The notes under the pieces were generated by a model. It saw only the letters and a program-made list of their open reading frames with translations. It did not search any database and was not told the origin of the DNA. The position numbers and the translations under genes were made by a program. DNA of 64,000 nucleotides. Origin: Clostridiales bacterium (GTDB lineage: Bacteria > Bacillota > Clostridia > Lachnospirales > Lachnospiraceae). Each line of letters begins with the position of its first letter. The stretch's first letter is position 1. Positions 27,357 to 34,944 of the stretch are shown piece by piece. Location of the stretch: contig JAHAJA010000003.1 in the NCBI GenBank assembly GCA_018372435.1, positions 186,001 to 250,000 on the forward strand. Reading direction: 5' to 3'.

Positions 27357-28466
27357 ATGAAAAAGAAATTACTAAGTATCTTACTAACAGTTGTAATGGT
27401 TGCAGCCGTATTCTCAGGTTGTAGCAAGAAGAATGCTAAGGACACTCCAGATGACACGAAGGAAACAACTAGTTCTGGTACTAGCGACGGAGGTTTAGTC
27501 GGTGTTGCGATGCCTACAAAAGACTTACAAAGATGGAACCAAGATGGAACTAACATGGAAGCAGAATTAAAAGAAGCTGGTTACAAAGTAGATCTTCAGT
27601 ATGCATCAAATGATATCCAGACACAAGTTTCTCAAGTAGAAAACATGATCTCCAATGGTTGTGAATTACTTGTTATAGCTTCCATTGATGGAGATTCGCT
27701 AGGAACTGTACTTGCACAAGCCAAAGAAGCGAAAATCCCAGTTATCGCATATGACAGATTAATTATGAATTCAGACGCAGTAACTTATTATGCGACGTTT
27801 GATAACTATATGGTAGGAACAAAACAAGGTGAATACATTAAAGAAGCGTTAGACCTTGATAATGCAGCAGGCCCATTCAACATGGAAATCTTCACAGGCG
27901 ATCCTGGTGATAACAATGCGAAATTCTTCTACAGTGGTGCAATCGATGTGTTACAACCATATATTGATGCTGGTAAAATCGTAGTTCCTTCTGCACAAAT
28001 CGATTTTGCTACAGTTGCTACAGCTAACTGGGCAACAGATGCAGCCCAATCAAGAATGGAAAATATATTATCTTCATACTATTCAGGTGGCGCAAAATTA
28101 GATGTTGTTCTTTGTTCCAATGATTCAACTGCACTTGGTGTAGAGAACGCTTTAGTGGCTAACTATACTGGAGAGTATCCAGTTATTACAGGCCAGGACT
28201 GTGATATTGCTAACGTTAAGAATATGATAGCTGGAAAACAATCCATGTCTATTTTTAAAGATACTCGTACATTAGCTACACAAGTTGTATCTATGGTAGA
28301 TGCAATCATGAAAGGTGGAGAAGCACCAATCAATGATATCAAGAGCTATGATAATGGAACAGGTATCATTCCTTCCTATCTTTGTGAGCCAGTATTCGCT
28401 GATGCAAGCAACTATAAAGAATTATTAATTGATTCTGGTTATTATACAGAAGATGCATTGAAATAG
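27357..28466 (+). CDS. ChvE-like multiple-sugar-binding lipoprotein
   Basis: The receptor of the monosaccharide transporter, 369 residues, with a lipoprotein signal (lipobox FSGC, Cys21) and a Ser/Thr-rich linker. The mature domain is of the ChvE/XylF type: GVAMPTKDLQRWNQDG, NGCELLVIASIDGDSLGTVL, VIAYDRLIMNSDAVTYYATF, and ITGQDCDIANVKNMIAGKQ. Relatives bind xylose, arabinose, glucose or galactose. The strong site GGGAGG lies ahead of the ATG. A hairpin element and a second stem-loop separate it from the ATPase gene, a common way of making more receptor than permease. Confidence 0.9.
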   Translation: MKKKLLSILLTVVMVAAVFSGCSKKNAKDTPDDTKETTSSGTSDGGLVGVAMPTKDLQRWNQDGTNMEAELKEAGYKVDLQYASNDIQTQVSQVENMISNGCELLVIASIDGDSLGTVLAQAKEAKIPVIAYDRLIMNSDAVTYYATFDNYMVGTKQGEYIKEALDLDNAAGPFNMEIFTGDPGDNNAKFFYSGAIDVLQPYIDAGKIVVPSAQIDFATVATANWATDAAQSRMENILSSYYSGGAKLDVVLCSNDSTALGVENALVANYTGEYPVITGQDCDIANVKNMIAGKQSMSIFKDTRTLATQVVSMVDAIMKGGEAPINDIKSYDNGTGIIPSYLCEPVFADASNYKELLIDSGYYTEDALK

Positions 28467-28474
28467 ATTGCTTA

Positions 28475-28648
28475 ATCAAACTTCGCACTTGAAGCTTTCG
28501 AGGAGTAGTTAATTGCTATACTAGGCGAAAAACACGCTCTCGCTTAGCTTCACACGTAGTCAGTACAGTACTGACGTGTTCAGATAGTTTTTCTTATGAG
28601 TATAGCAATTACTTACTCTAAACGAAGTTTTTATGTGCGAAGTTTGAG
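28475..28648. mobile_element. 174-bp MITE-like hairpin with 7-bp target repeats
   Basis: Terminal inverted repeats TCAAACTTCGCAC (28476-28488) and GTGCGAAGTTTGA (28635-28647) continue into further pairing: AATTGCTATACT with AGTATAGCAATT, and an apex ACACGT.TCAGTA/TACTGA.CGTGT. The unit is bracketed by exact direct repeats TTGCTTA at 28468-28474 and 28649-28655, as expected for target-site duplication. It has no coding capacity. Its ends recur at 9378 and its inner AACACGCTCTCGCTT recurs, inverted, at 31709-31723. Confidence 0.7.
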
Positions 28649-28662
28649 TTGCTTATTCAAGT

Positions 28663-28698
28663 CGTGGAAGGGCTGGCAGATTTGTCAGTCCTTTCACG
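28663..28698 (+). promoter_or_regulatory. Intra-operon stem-loop after the receptor gene
   Basis: CGTGGAAGGGCTG pairs (with G-U pairs) to CAGTCCTTTCACG around a short loop, with no T run after it. Such a stem in this position usually stabilises receptor mRNA or partly attenuates downstream genes. Confidence 0.55.
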
Positions 28699-28766
28699 GG
28701 TTAGGTATTCTTATGGACACTATAGACGGCTTTTTGATGTAAGGCAAGGAAAATGGAGGGATTTAA

Positions 28767-30308
28767 TTGGCTGAGATAATTTTGGAGATGAAGAATATAA
28801 CCAAAACATTTCCAGGTGTGAAAGTTCTTGACAATGTGAATTTGCAAGTTAAAAGAGGCGAAATTCATGCATTAGTAGGAGAGAACGGAGCTGGAAAATC
28901 AACACTAATGAATGTGCTAAGTGGAATCTATCCATATGGTACATATGAAGGTGACATTATCTATGAAGGAGATATATGCAAGTTTCAACAAATTAAAGAT
29001 AGTGAAGACAAAGGAATTGTAATCATTCATCAGGAACTAGCACTGATTCCATATATGACAATTGGTGAGAACATGTTTCTTGGTAATGAAAGAGGCTATA
29101 AATTTAGTATTAGTTGGAGTGATACATATGGCAAGGCTGATGAATATCTCAAAATTGTTGGCTTAAAGGAATCATCAAAGACATTGATTAAAGATTTGGG
29201 TATTGGTAAGCAGCAATTGGTAGAAATTGCGAAAGCGTTAGCAAAGAATGCTAAGCTTCTTATACTAGATGAGCCAACTGCCTCATTAAATGAATCGGAC
29301 TCCAAAGCGTTGTTAGACCTATTATTACAATTTAAGAAGGAAGGACTTTCATCCATCATCATATCACATAAATTAAATGAGATTTCTTATGTTGCTGATC
29401 GTATTACGGTTATTCGAGATGGTTCAACAATAGAAACATTAGATAAGACGAAAGGCGAGGTATCAGAAACAAGAATTATTAAAGGTATGGTAGGTAGAGA
29501 ATTAACTGATAGATTCCCTAAGAGAGAGAAGAAAAACATTGGAGATATCTCCATGGAGATTAAAGACTGGAGTGTATATCATCCACTTTATACTGAACGA
29601 AAAGTTGTAGATAATGTTAGTATGTATGTTCGTAAGGGAGAAATCGTTGGAATTTCAGGACTTATGGGTGCTGGAAGAACAGAATTAGCTATGAGTGTAT
29701 TTGGAAGAAGTTATGGAACGAATATCTCGGGTAGCATTATTATTAATGGAAAACAAGCCTATCTAAAAACGGTAAAGGAAGCAATTCACCACAAATTAGC
29801 GTATGTTACAGAAGACCGTAAAGGAAATGGTCTTATACTTAGTAATTCAATTAAAGTCAACACCACTATGGCCAATATGACTGCGATAAGTAAACATAAG
29901 GTTATTGATAAAGACAAAGAATATCGCGTAGCTACTGAGTACAAGGAAAAATTACGAACCAAATGTAGCTCAGTAGATCAAAATGTAGGTAACTTAAGTG
30001 GCGGGAACCAACAGAAAGTATTATTAGCAAAATGGATGTTTGCAGATCCAGATATATTGATACTTGATGAGCCAACAAGAGGAATTGATGTAGGTGCGAA
30101 ATACGAAATTTATTGCATTATGAATCAATTAGTTGCTGAGGGAAAATCAGTTATTATGATTTCTTCTGAACTTCCAGAAGTACTGGGAATGTGTGACAGA
30201 ATCTATGTTATGAATGAGGGCAGAATTGTTGGTTCGTTGGAAGCAGACAAGACGTCACAAGAAGAGATTATGTCATGCATACTGAAAGAAAATAATGAGA
30301 AGGATTAA
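28767..30308 (+). CDS. Monosaccharide ABC transporter ATPase (GguA/XylG type)
   Basis: A 513-residue double ATPase of the sugar-importer group. The first half has Walker A GENGAGKST (about residue 37), signature LGIGKQQLVEIAKAL and Walker B LLILDEPTASL. The second half has the usual degenerate loop GLMGAGRTEL (about residue 299), signature LSGGNQQKVLLAKWM and ILDEPTRGIDVG. Length and the tandem design match GguA, XylG and MglA. The start is TTG 28767 behind GGAGGG. It works with the ChvE-like receptor before it and the permease 63 bp after it. Confidence 0.93.
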   Translation: MAEIILEMKNITKTFPGVKVLDNVNLQVKRGEIHALVGENGAGKSTLMNVLSGIYPYGTYEGDIIYEGDICKFQQIKDSEDKGIVIIHQELALIPYMTIGENMFLGNERGYKFSISWSDTYGKADEYLKIVGLKESSKTLIKDLGIGKQQLVEIAKALAKNAKLLILDEPTASLNESDSKALLDLLLQFKKEGLSSIIISHKLNEISYVADRITVIRDGSTIETLDKTKGEVSETRIIKGMVGRELTDRFPKREKKNIGDISMEIKDWSVYHPLYTERKVVDNVSMYVRKGEIVGISGLMGAGRTELAMSVFGRSYGTNISGSIIINGKQAYLKTVKEAIHHKLAYVTEDRKGNGLILSNSIKVNTTMANMTAISKHKVIDKDKEYRVATEYKEKLRTKCSSVDQNVGNLSGGNQQKVLLAKWMFADPDILILDEPTRGIDVGAKYEIYCIMNQLVAEGKSVIMISSELPEVLGMCDRIYVMNEGRIVGSLEADKTSQEEIMSCILKENNEKD

Positions 30309-30371
30309 CTATTTAGGAACAGCAGAAAAAGTTAGTAACTATATAGTTATCATTAGAGAGGAGTTTGGAAT

Positions 30372-31544
30372 ATGGATAAGGCAAAATTGAATGAAGGCAT
30401 GAAGAAATATACCATGGTTATTGCATTGCTATTTGTTGCTATGTTTTTCACTTGGCAAACAGGAGGTAAGTTACTACTTCCTCAGAATGTGAGTAACTTG
30501 ATTGCACAGAATGCATATGTATTTGTTTTAGCTACCGGTATGTTACTGTGTATCTTAACAGGTGGTAATATCGATTTATCTGTTGGTTCCGTTGTTTGCT
30601 TCGTAGGAGCAGTGGGTGCAAAATTGATGGAGAGTATGGGAGTGAATCCCGTGTTAGCCATATTAATAATGTTAGTAATCGGTACACTCATCGGTGCTTG
30701 GCAAGGTTTTTGGATAGCATTTGTTCGGGTTCCACCTTTCATTGTAACCTTAGCCGGTATGTTAATATTCAGAGGGCTATCCAATGTGGTATTAAACGGT
30801 CAAACGGAGTCTATTACTTCAGGAGGATTTGTAAAAATCTTCGGTGGTGGAGCTAACTGTTATGTCCCAGATATATTTGGTATTGAGGGATTTAATCTTA
30901 CCTCTATGCTGATTGGTATAATTACATGTATCATCTATATTGCTATTCAAGTAGTAGGTAGAAGAAATCGAATCCATAAGGGTTATGCAACAGATAGTTT
31001 GAAATCGATGATTGTGAAAACTACAATTATTTGCGCAGTTGTATTAGCATTTACATATAAGATTTCTATGTACCGTGGTATTCCTACAGCACTAATATGG
31101 GTAGTAATTGTAGTCTTAATTTATGGATATATAACCTCAAAGACAACAACTGGACGTTATTTCTATGCGGTAGGTGGTAACGAGAAAGCAACAAAAATGT
31201 CCGGTATTAATACAGATAAGGTTTACTTTCTTGCATATTGTAATATGGGCTTATTAGCAGCACTTGCAGGAATGTTAACAATTGCACGTATGACATCTGC
31301 ACAACCTACATATGGACAGAATTACGAGATGGACGCGATTGGAGCTTGTTTCATCGGCGGAGCTTCAGCATACGGTGGTATAGGTACGGTACCTGGCGTA
31401 ATCGTAGGTGCGGTACTGATGGGCGTTATTAACTTAGGTATGTCAATTATGGGCGTGGATGCTAACTATCAAAGAGTAGTTAAAGGGTTAGTTTTATTAG
31501 GTGCAGTAATCTTTGATGTTCTTAATAAGAAATCAAACAAGTAA
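30372..31544 (+). CDS. Monosaccharide ABC transporter permease (GguB/XylH type)
   Basis: A 390-residue BPD_transp_2 permease with ten or more helices. Family marks include GGNIDLSVGSVVCFVGA (about residue 64), PPFIVTLAGMLIFRGLSNV, and IGGASAYGGIGTVPGVIVGA (about residue 328). It carries the central insertion with an extra pair of helices seen in XylH and GguB, which makes it longer than RbsC. The sugar is not readable from sequence; xylose, glucose, galactose or arabinose are likely. GAGAGGAG precedes the ATG. A long hairpin element starts 1 bp after its stop. Confidence 0.92.
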   Translation: MDKAKLNEGMKKYTMVIALLFVAMFFTWQTGGKLLLPQNVSNLIAQNAYVFVLATGMLLCILTGGNIDLSVGSVVCFVGAVGAKLMESMGVNPVLAILIMLVIGTLIGAWQGFWIAFVRVPPFIVTLAGMLIFRGLSNVVLNGQTESITSGGFVKIFGGGANCYVPDIFGIEGFNLTSMLIGIITCIIYIAIQVVGRRNRIHKGYATDSLKSMIVKTTIICAVVLAFTYKISMYRGIPTALIWVVIVVLIYGYITSKTTTGRYFYAVGGNEKATKMSGINTDKVYFLAYCNMGLLAALAGMLTIARMTSAQPTYGQNYEMDAIGACFIGGASAYGGIGTVPGVIVGAVLMGVINLGMSIMGVDANYQRVVKGLVLLGAVIFDVLNKKSNK

Positions 31545-31545
31545 T

Positions 31546-31815
31546 GGTTAGAGTGTCAAAAGCCTCTCGTCAAACTTGCCTTCATCAATTTGCACATATA
31601 AAACTTGACGAATGTTATGTCGAACGCAGTTCGATGAGCAACTGTATGAAGTCGTTGGTACTTAGGCTCTGTATTGTAGAGCCTTATGTACCACTACGAA
31701 CTGAATCCAAGCGAGAGCGTGTTGCGAGTGAACTACGTTTGCCATAACATGCTCGCACATAAATTTGTGCAAATTGACGAACCCAAAACTAAAATTAGCT
31801 TTTGACTCTCTAACC
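31546..31815. repeat. 270-bp nested hairpin element after the permease
   Basis: The outer arms GGTTAGAG.GTCAAAAGC (31546-31563) and GCTTTTGAC.CTCTAACC (31798-31815) look like an original terminator stem. Inside, TCAATTTGCACA at 31585 pairs with TGTGCAAATTGA near 31767, AATGTTATG pairs with CATAACAT, and the apex is TGGTAC..GGCTCT/AGAGCC..GTACCA (about 31657-31693). The inner unit shares AACACGCTCTCGCTT (bottom strand) with the element at 28475 and a 42-bp block with 38069-38110. A 67-codon frame across it is a by-product, not a gene. Confidence 0.65.
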
Positions 31816-31990
31816 AGTAATTTATTAAAGAATTAGAATCTCATATAGAAGTTTTCTATAATACATTGTATAATACTAAAGACATGAGTTAGGTAGTTAA
31901 ACTAGGACAATGGCGCTAAAAAAGAAGTTCAAGTTGGAGCCATTGGACTAAGTTGACAGAATCGACTTGAAAAGAGGAGAATTTAAGACT

Positions 31991-32926
31991 ATGAGATTTT
32001 ATTTCGCACCAATGGAGGGTGTGACTAGACACATATACCGTAATGCCTATGCCAAATATTTTGGAAAAGTGGATCGTTATTTTGCACCCTTTGTGTGTGC
32101 CAATCAATCAGGAAATTATAAAACAAGAGAAATAACAGATATCCTACCTGAGAACAACATTGGTATTGATTTAGTGCCACAGATTCTCACTTGTAATGCA
32201 GAGGATTTTATACTTGCTTCTAAGAAGATGAAATCACTGGGTTATGACGAAATCAACTTGAATCTAGGTTGCCCTTCGGGAACGGTTGTCTCTAAGAAGA
32301 AGGGCTCGGGATTCCTAGCATATCAGGAGGAGTTAGATGAATTCTTAGAAAGAATATTCACGGAGAGTGAGACTAAGATATCAATTAAAACTAGAATCGG
32401 GAAAGATGATCCAGAGGAGTTCCATCGCTTATTGGAGATATATAATAAGTATGAGATGGAAGAACTAATCATACATCCGAGAATACAAAAGGATATGTAT
32501 AATAATAAGCCAAATCTAGATGTTTTCGAAGAGGCGGTTAAGTTAAGTAAGAATATATTATGTTATAACGGAGATATCTGTACTGTTAATGATTATCATG
32601 CTATTACAAAACGTTTCCCTACTATAGATCGAATAATGATAGGAAGAGGTTTAATTGCAAATCCAGAATTAATCTTAGAGATTATGGGAGAAGCAAAGAA
32701 GGATAAAAAAGCTTGGAAGGAATTCCATGACGAAGTATATCATGGATACCAAGAAATTATGTCTGGAGATAGGAATGCATTATTCAAGATGAAAGAATTT
32801 TGGTTTTATATGAGTAAGATGTTTACAAATCATGAGAAATACATGAAGAAGATCCGTAAAGCACAAAAGGCTAGTGAGTACGAGGAAGCAGTTACTAGTT
32901 TATTTCGTGAACAAGAGTTGAATTAA
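31991..32926 (+). CDS. tRNA-dihydrouridine synthase family protein
   Basis: A 311-residue flavoenzyme of the Dus family, which reduces uridines in the tRNA D-loop with NADPH and FMN. The N-terminal FAPMEGVTR loop binds FMN, the catalytic Cys94 lies in LNLGCPSGTVVSKKKGSG, and KTRIG and IMIGRGLIANP are the other usual FMN contacts. A TTG at 31967 would extend it by 8 residues, but AGAGGAG favours the ATG at 31991. It is compact and lacks the longer RNA-binding C-terminal domain of some Dus proteins. Which uridine it targets is unknown. Confidence 0.88.
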   Translation: MRFYFAPMEGVTRHIYRNAYAKYFGKVDRYFAPFVCANQSGNYKTREITDILPENNIGIDLVPQILTCNAEDFILASKKMKSLGYDEINLNLGCPSGTVVSKKKGSGFLAYQEELDEFLERIFTESETKISIKTRIGKDDPEEFHRLLEIYNKYEMEELIIHPRIQKDMYNNKPNLDVFEEAVKLSKNILCYNGDICTVNDYHAITKRFPTIDRIMIGRGLIANPELILEIMGEAKKDKKAWKEFHDEVYHGYQEIMSGDRNALFKMKEFWFYMSKMFTNHEKYMKKIRKAQKASEYEEAVTSLFREQELN

Positions 32927-32968
32927 GCATGTAATTAACATGTCGTTATGGCTTCAAGAGAGAGTAAA

Positions 32969-32995
32969 GAAGGTGTCTAATGATAGGCACCTTCT
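32969..32995. terminator. Bidirectional terminator between dus and queD-like genes
   Basis: AGAAGGTGTCTA and TAGGCACCTTCT form a compact stem between the stops of two convergent genes. Confidence 0.75.
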
Positions 32996-33010
32996 AAATT
33001 TTACACAAGC

Positions 33011-33412
33011 TTACTTTATTGTTGCACTAAAGGAATCAGTTTCATAAACGGTAATTTCAGCTATCTTTAAATTTTCTGTACATTCACATATACGTAGACA
33101 AGTTTCAATCTCGTTATAGAGGTAAAGAGTTAGTACTTCAACAGTTGGATTCAATGGTTCAAGGTGATCGTTCAGTACACTATGATCAAGCTTAAAGAAT
33201 ACATGGGTGTAGAGTAATGACTCGAATTTATCAAAGTCAATAAGAAAACCATCTTTATTCAAAAAACCTTTAACTGTAACACTTACTGTATAGTTATGCC
33301 CATGCAATTGATCGTTGTGTCTGGTAGAACCGCTTAACTGATGAGCTGCACTAAAGGAGAATTTTTTAGTCATATAGACTTCTTTTCCGATAAAATCATA
33401 ATCCTGTTTCAA
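33011..33412 (-). CDS. QueD/6-pyruvoyltetrahydropterin synthase-like protein
   Basis: A 133-residue T-fold protein. Zinc ligands are visible: His in FSAAHQL, and the HGH of LHGHNY; the catalytic LDHSVLND and a C-terminal Glu in VYETDSF match the family. QueD makes carboxytetrahydropterin for queuosine. In E. coli QueD the catalytic Cys lies three residues before the LHGH block; here that position is Asn (RHNDQLHGH), so activity may differ or the protein may belong to another subgroup. The TTG at 33412 follows a strong AGGAGG. No other queuosine gene and no preQ1 riboswitch is nearby. Confidence 0.8.
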   Translation of the reverse strand: MKQDYDFIGKEVYMTKKFSFSAAHQLSGSTRHNDQLHGHNYTVSVTVKGFLNKDGFLIDFDKFESLLYTHVFFKLDHSVLNDHLEPLNPTVEVLTLYLYNEIETCLRICECTENLKIAEITVYETDSFSATIK

Positions 33413-33537
33413 AATACCAGCCTCCTATTCTATTTCCTTTCTTATAGCAGGCACGACTTCCTGAGGAAAAAAGCTGTTCATAATATTATATATTTTTTTT
33501 GACAAAATGTTCTATAAAAGGAATACTATTATATGAG

Positions 33538-33588
33538 AAAAAGATATGAAACTAGTGAATGAAAGGAACCTAGTTTCATATCTTTTTT
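33538..33588. terminator. Strong bidirectional terminator
   Basis: AAAAGATATGAAACTAG pairs perfectly with CTAGTTTCATATCTTTT (17 bp, 14-nt loop), with T-rich flanks on both strands. On the minus strand it ends the 34293-33622 transcription unit. Confidence 0.85.
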
Positions 33589-33621
33589 GTTGTAACAATT
33601 GGAAGTCAATAGGGATAGGTA

Positions 33622-34293
33622 TTATAGACAACACCGAATCAACTCTTCACAGGTAGGAACTTCCCACCAACTTAGGGATACACTTGCTAGTGCAGTTTGC
33701 GAACAGTTCACAGAACAGATTTCGTAGATTACAGAACTATCGGGTGAGAGTATCACAGTACCATCAAGTGTTTCTGTAAATGTATCATATCCGTTTACAA
33801 CTACGGTTGAGACTAATAAACCATTGCATATCTCAATGCGTGTACCACATTGGAAACATGCTTTGGGTCTACAAGAACAGTCGACATACATATTCGGATT
33901 GCCTGCAGGTCTGGTTTTTAATAGCTCTGGGTTGACTGTTCCATAGAAGAAGGTTTTCAAGCTAATAGGTGAAGGTGAATGGTTAGCACATATAACAGAG
34001 GATACGTATGCAGTTGTATTACATGAACAAGGATTACATAATTGAATAACGATATTATTGTTACCAATAACAGGAAGTGCGTCTGTGGTTGATTGAAAAA
34101 GCCTTCCACTTTTGGCTTGTGCAAAAGCTTGTGGTACGCTTACTATAGCTTTTGAACAGGAAACGACGCCTTGATTGTTGCGTGAATCACGACTCGAGCA
34201 ATCTGCTTGGCAGAGTGAGTTGTTACTAGTTGTTTGAATCGTATTCACTTGTGCCTGATTATTCGCCTGATAACGTTTGTTGTTTACGTTCAA
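33622..34293 (-). CDS. Cys-rich protein of unknown function
   Basis: A 223-residue protein that I do not recognise. It begins with an Asn/Gln-rich stretch, then has paired cysteines (CNPCSC, CSCRPKACFQC, EICSVNC and a terminal CC). It has no signal peptide or membrane helix, and its pattern of beta-strand-like segments (SPISLKTFFYGTVN, GLLVSTVVVNGYDTF, GTVILSPDSSVIYEI) fits a compact disulfide- or metal-stabilised domain. Similar composition occurs in clostridial spore-surface proteins. The start is TTG 34293 behind a perfect AGGAGG. It lies 63 bp after a coiled-coil gene on the same strand, opposite a large ATPase gene. Confidence 0.7.
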   Translation of the reverse strand: MNVNNKRYQANNQAQVNTIQTTSNNSLCQADCSSRDSRNNQGVVSCSKAIVSVPQAFAQAKSGRLFQSTTDALPVIGNNNIVIQLCNPCSCNTTAYVSSVICANHSPSPISLKTFFYGTVNPELLKTRPAGNPNMYVDCSCRPKACFQCGTRIEICNGLLVSTVVVNGYDTFTETLDGTVILSPDSSVIYEICSVNCSQTALASVSLSWWEVPTCEELIRCCL

Positions 34294-34356
34294 TAGTCTA
34301 CCTCCTGTATGATTACATATACGCAGTTGGTTGCTCCAACAGATACATGAGGAATA

Positions 34357-34815
34357 CTATGGTGTTTGCGATTCCTCTTGTTGTAAGTTATCAGTAGCGT
34401 TAGAAATACAATCTTGTAGTTGGTTTTCATATCTTTGCCATACCGTTTGAAAGGTAATCATATTCTGTGCACTAGCAGAGGCTGCATTAAGCGATAACAG
34501 AAGTTGTTCGTATTCTTCATTAACAAATTCATAGTATTTACTAATTTTCTTTTGTAAGGCCCAACAAGCTGGAGTGAAATAATTACTTGTTACATTATCT
34601 GCATTTTCATTAATTGTATCAATTCGCGTTTCGCGTATGCCCTGGCCATTCCTGTATTCTTGCTCCGCACGTTGCAGACTCTCAAGTGATTGGGTTATAC
34701 TTGGGATCACTTCGTTTTTTACAATGTCAAAGGAAGCATTGAAGTACTGTAATTCGTCATGAAACATTACGTTTATCAATTCATTAACATCTTGTTGACT
34801 AGGTTGAAACTCCAT
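34357..34815 (-). CDS. Helical coiled-coil protein of unknown function
   Basis: A 152-residue, mostly helical, soluble protein. Long amphipathic stretches (DVNELINVMFHDELQYFNAS, SLESLQRAEQEYRNG, KISKYYEFVNEEYEQLLLSL) predict coiled coils, with a Gln/Ser-rich tail. No enzyme motif is visible. The frame opens 15 codons earlier, but the ATG at 34815 follows GGGAG. It heads a two-gene unit with the Cys-rich protein and is separated by about 130 bp from the start of the divergent HerA-like ATPase. The three may share a promoter region and a process, which I cannot name. Confidence 0.65.
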   Translation of the reverse strand: MEFQPSQQDVNELINVMFHDELQYFNASFDIVKNEVIPSITQSLESLQRAEQEYRNGQGIRETRIDTINENADNVTSNYFTPACWALQKKISKYYEFVNEEYEQLLLSLNAASASAQNMITFQTVWQRYENQLQDCISNATDNLQQEESQTP

Positions 34816-34944
34816 ATTATTCTCCCTATCGTTATTTTGTAATAATATATGTAGCTGCAATGTTGTACTATGACTATAAAGAAAAAACGTATTTTTGATA
34901 GTTCTATCATATAGTATAAAGGAATGTTTTGTAAGGTGGGTAGA

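Noticed and set aside
31544..31747. 67-codon open frame beginning at the permease stop codon
   Set aside because: It lies entirely in the arms of the hairpin element, has no ribosome site and encodes an unlikely composition.
33499..33590. TTGACA at 33499 with the following hairpin as a small RNA gene
   Set aside because: The nearest -10 candidates are 19 or more bases away, and the hairpin is already explained as a bidirectional terminator.
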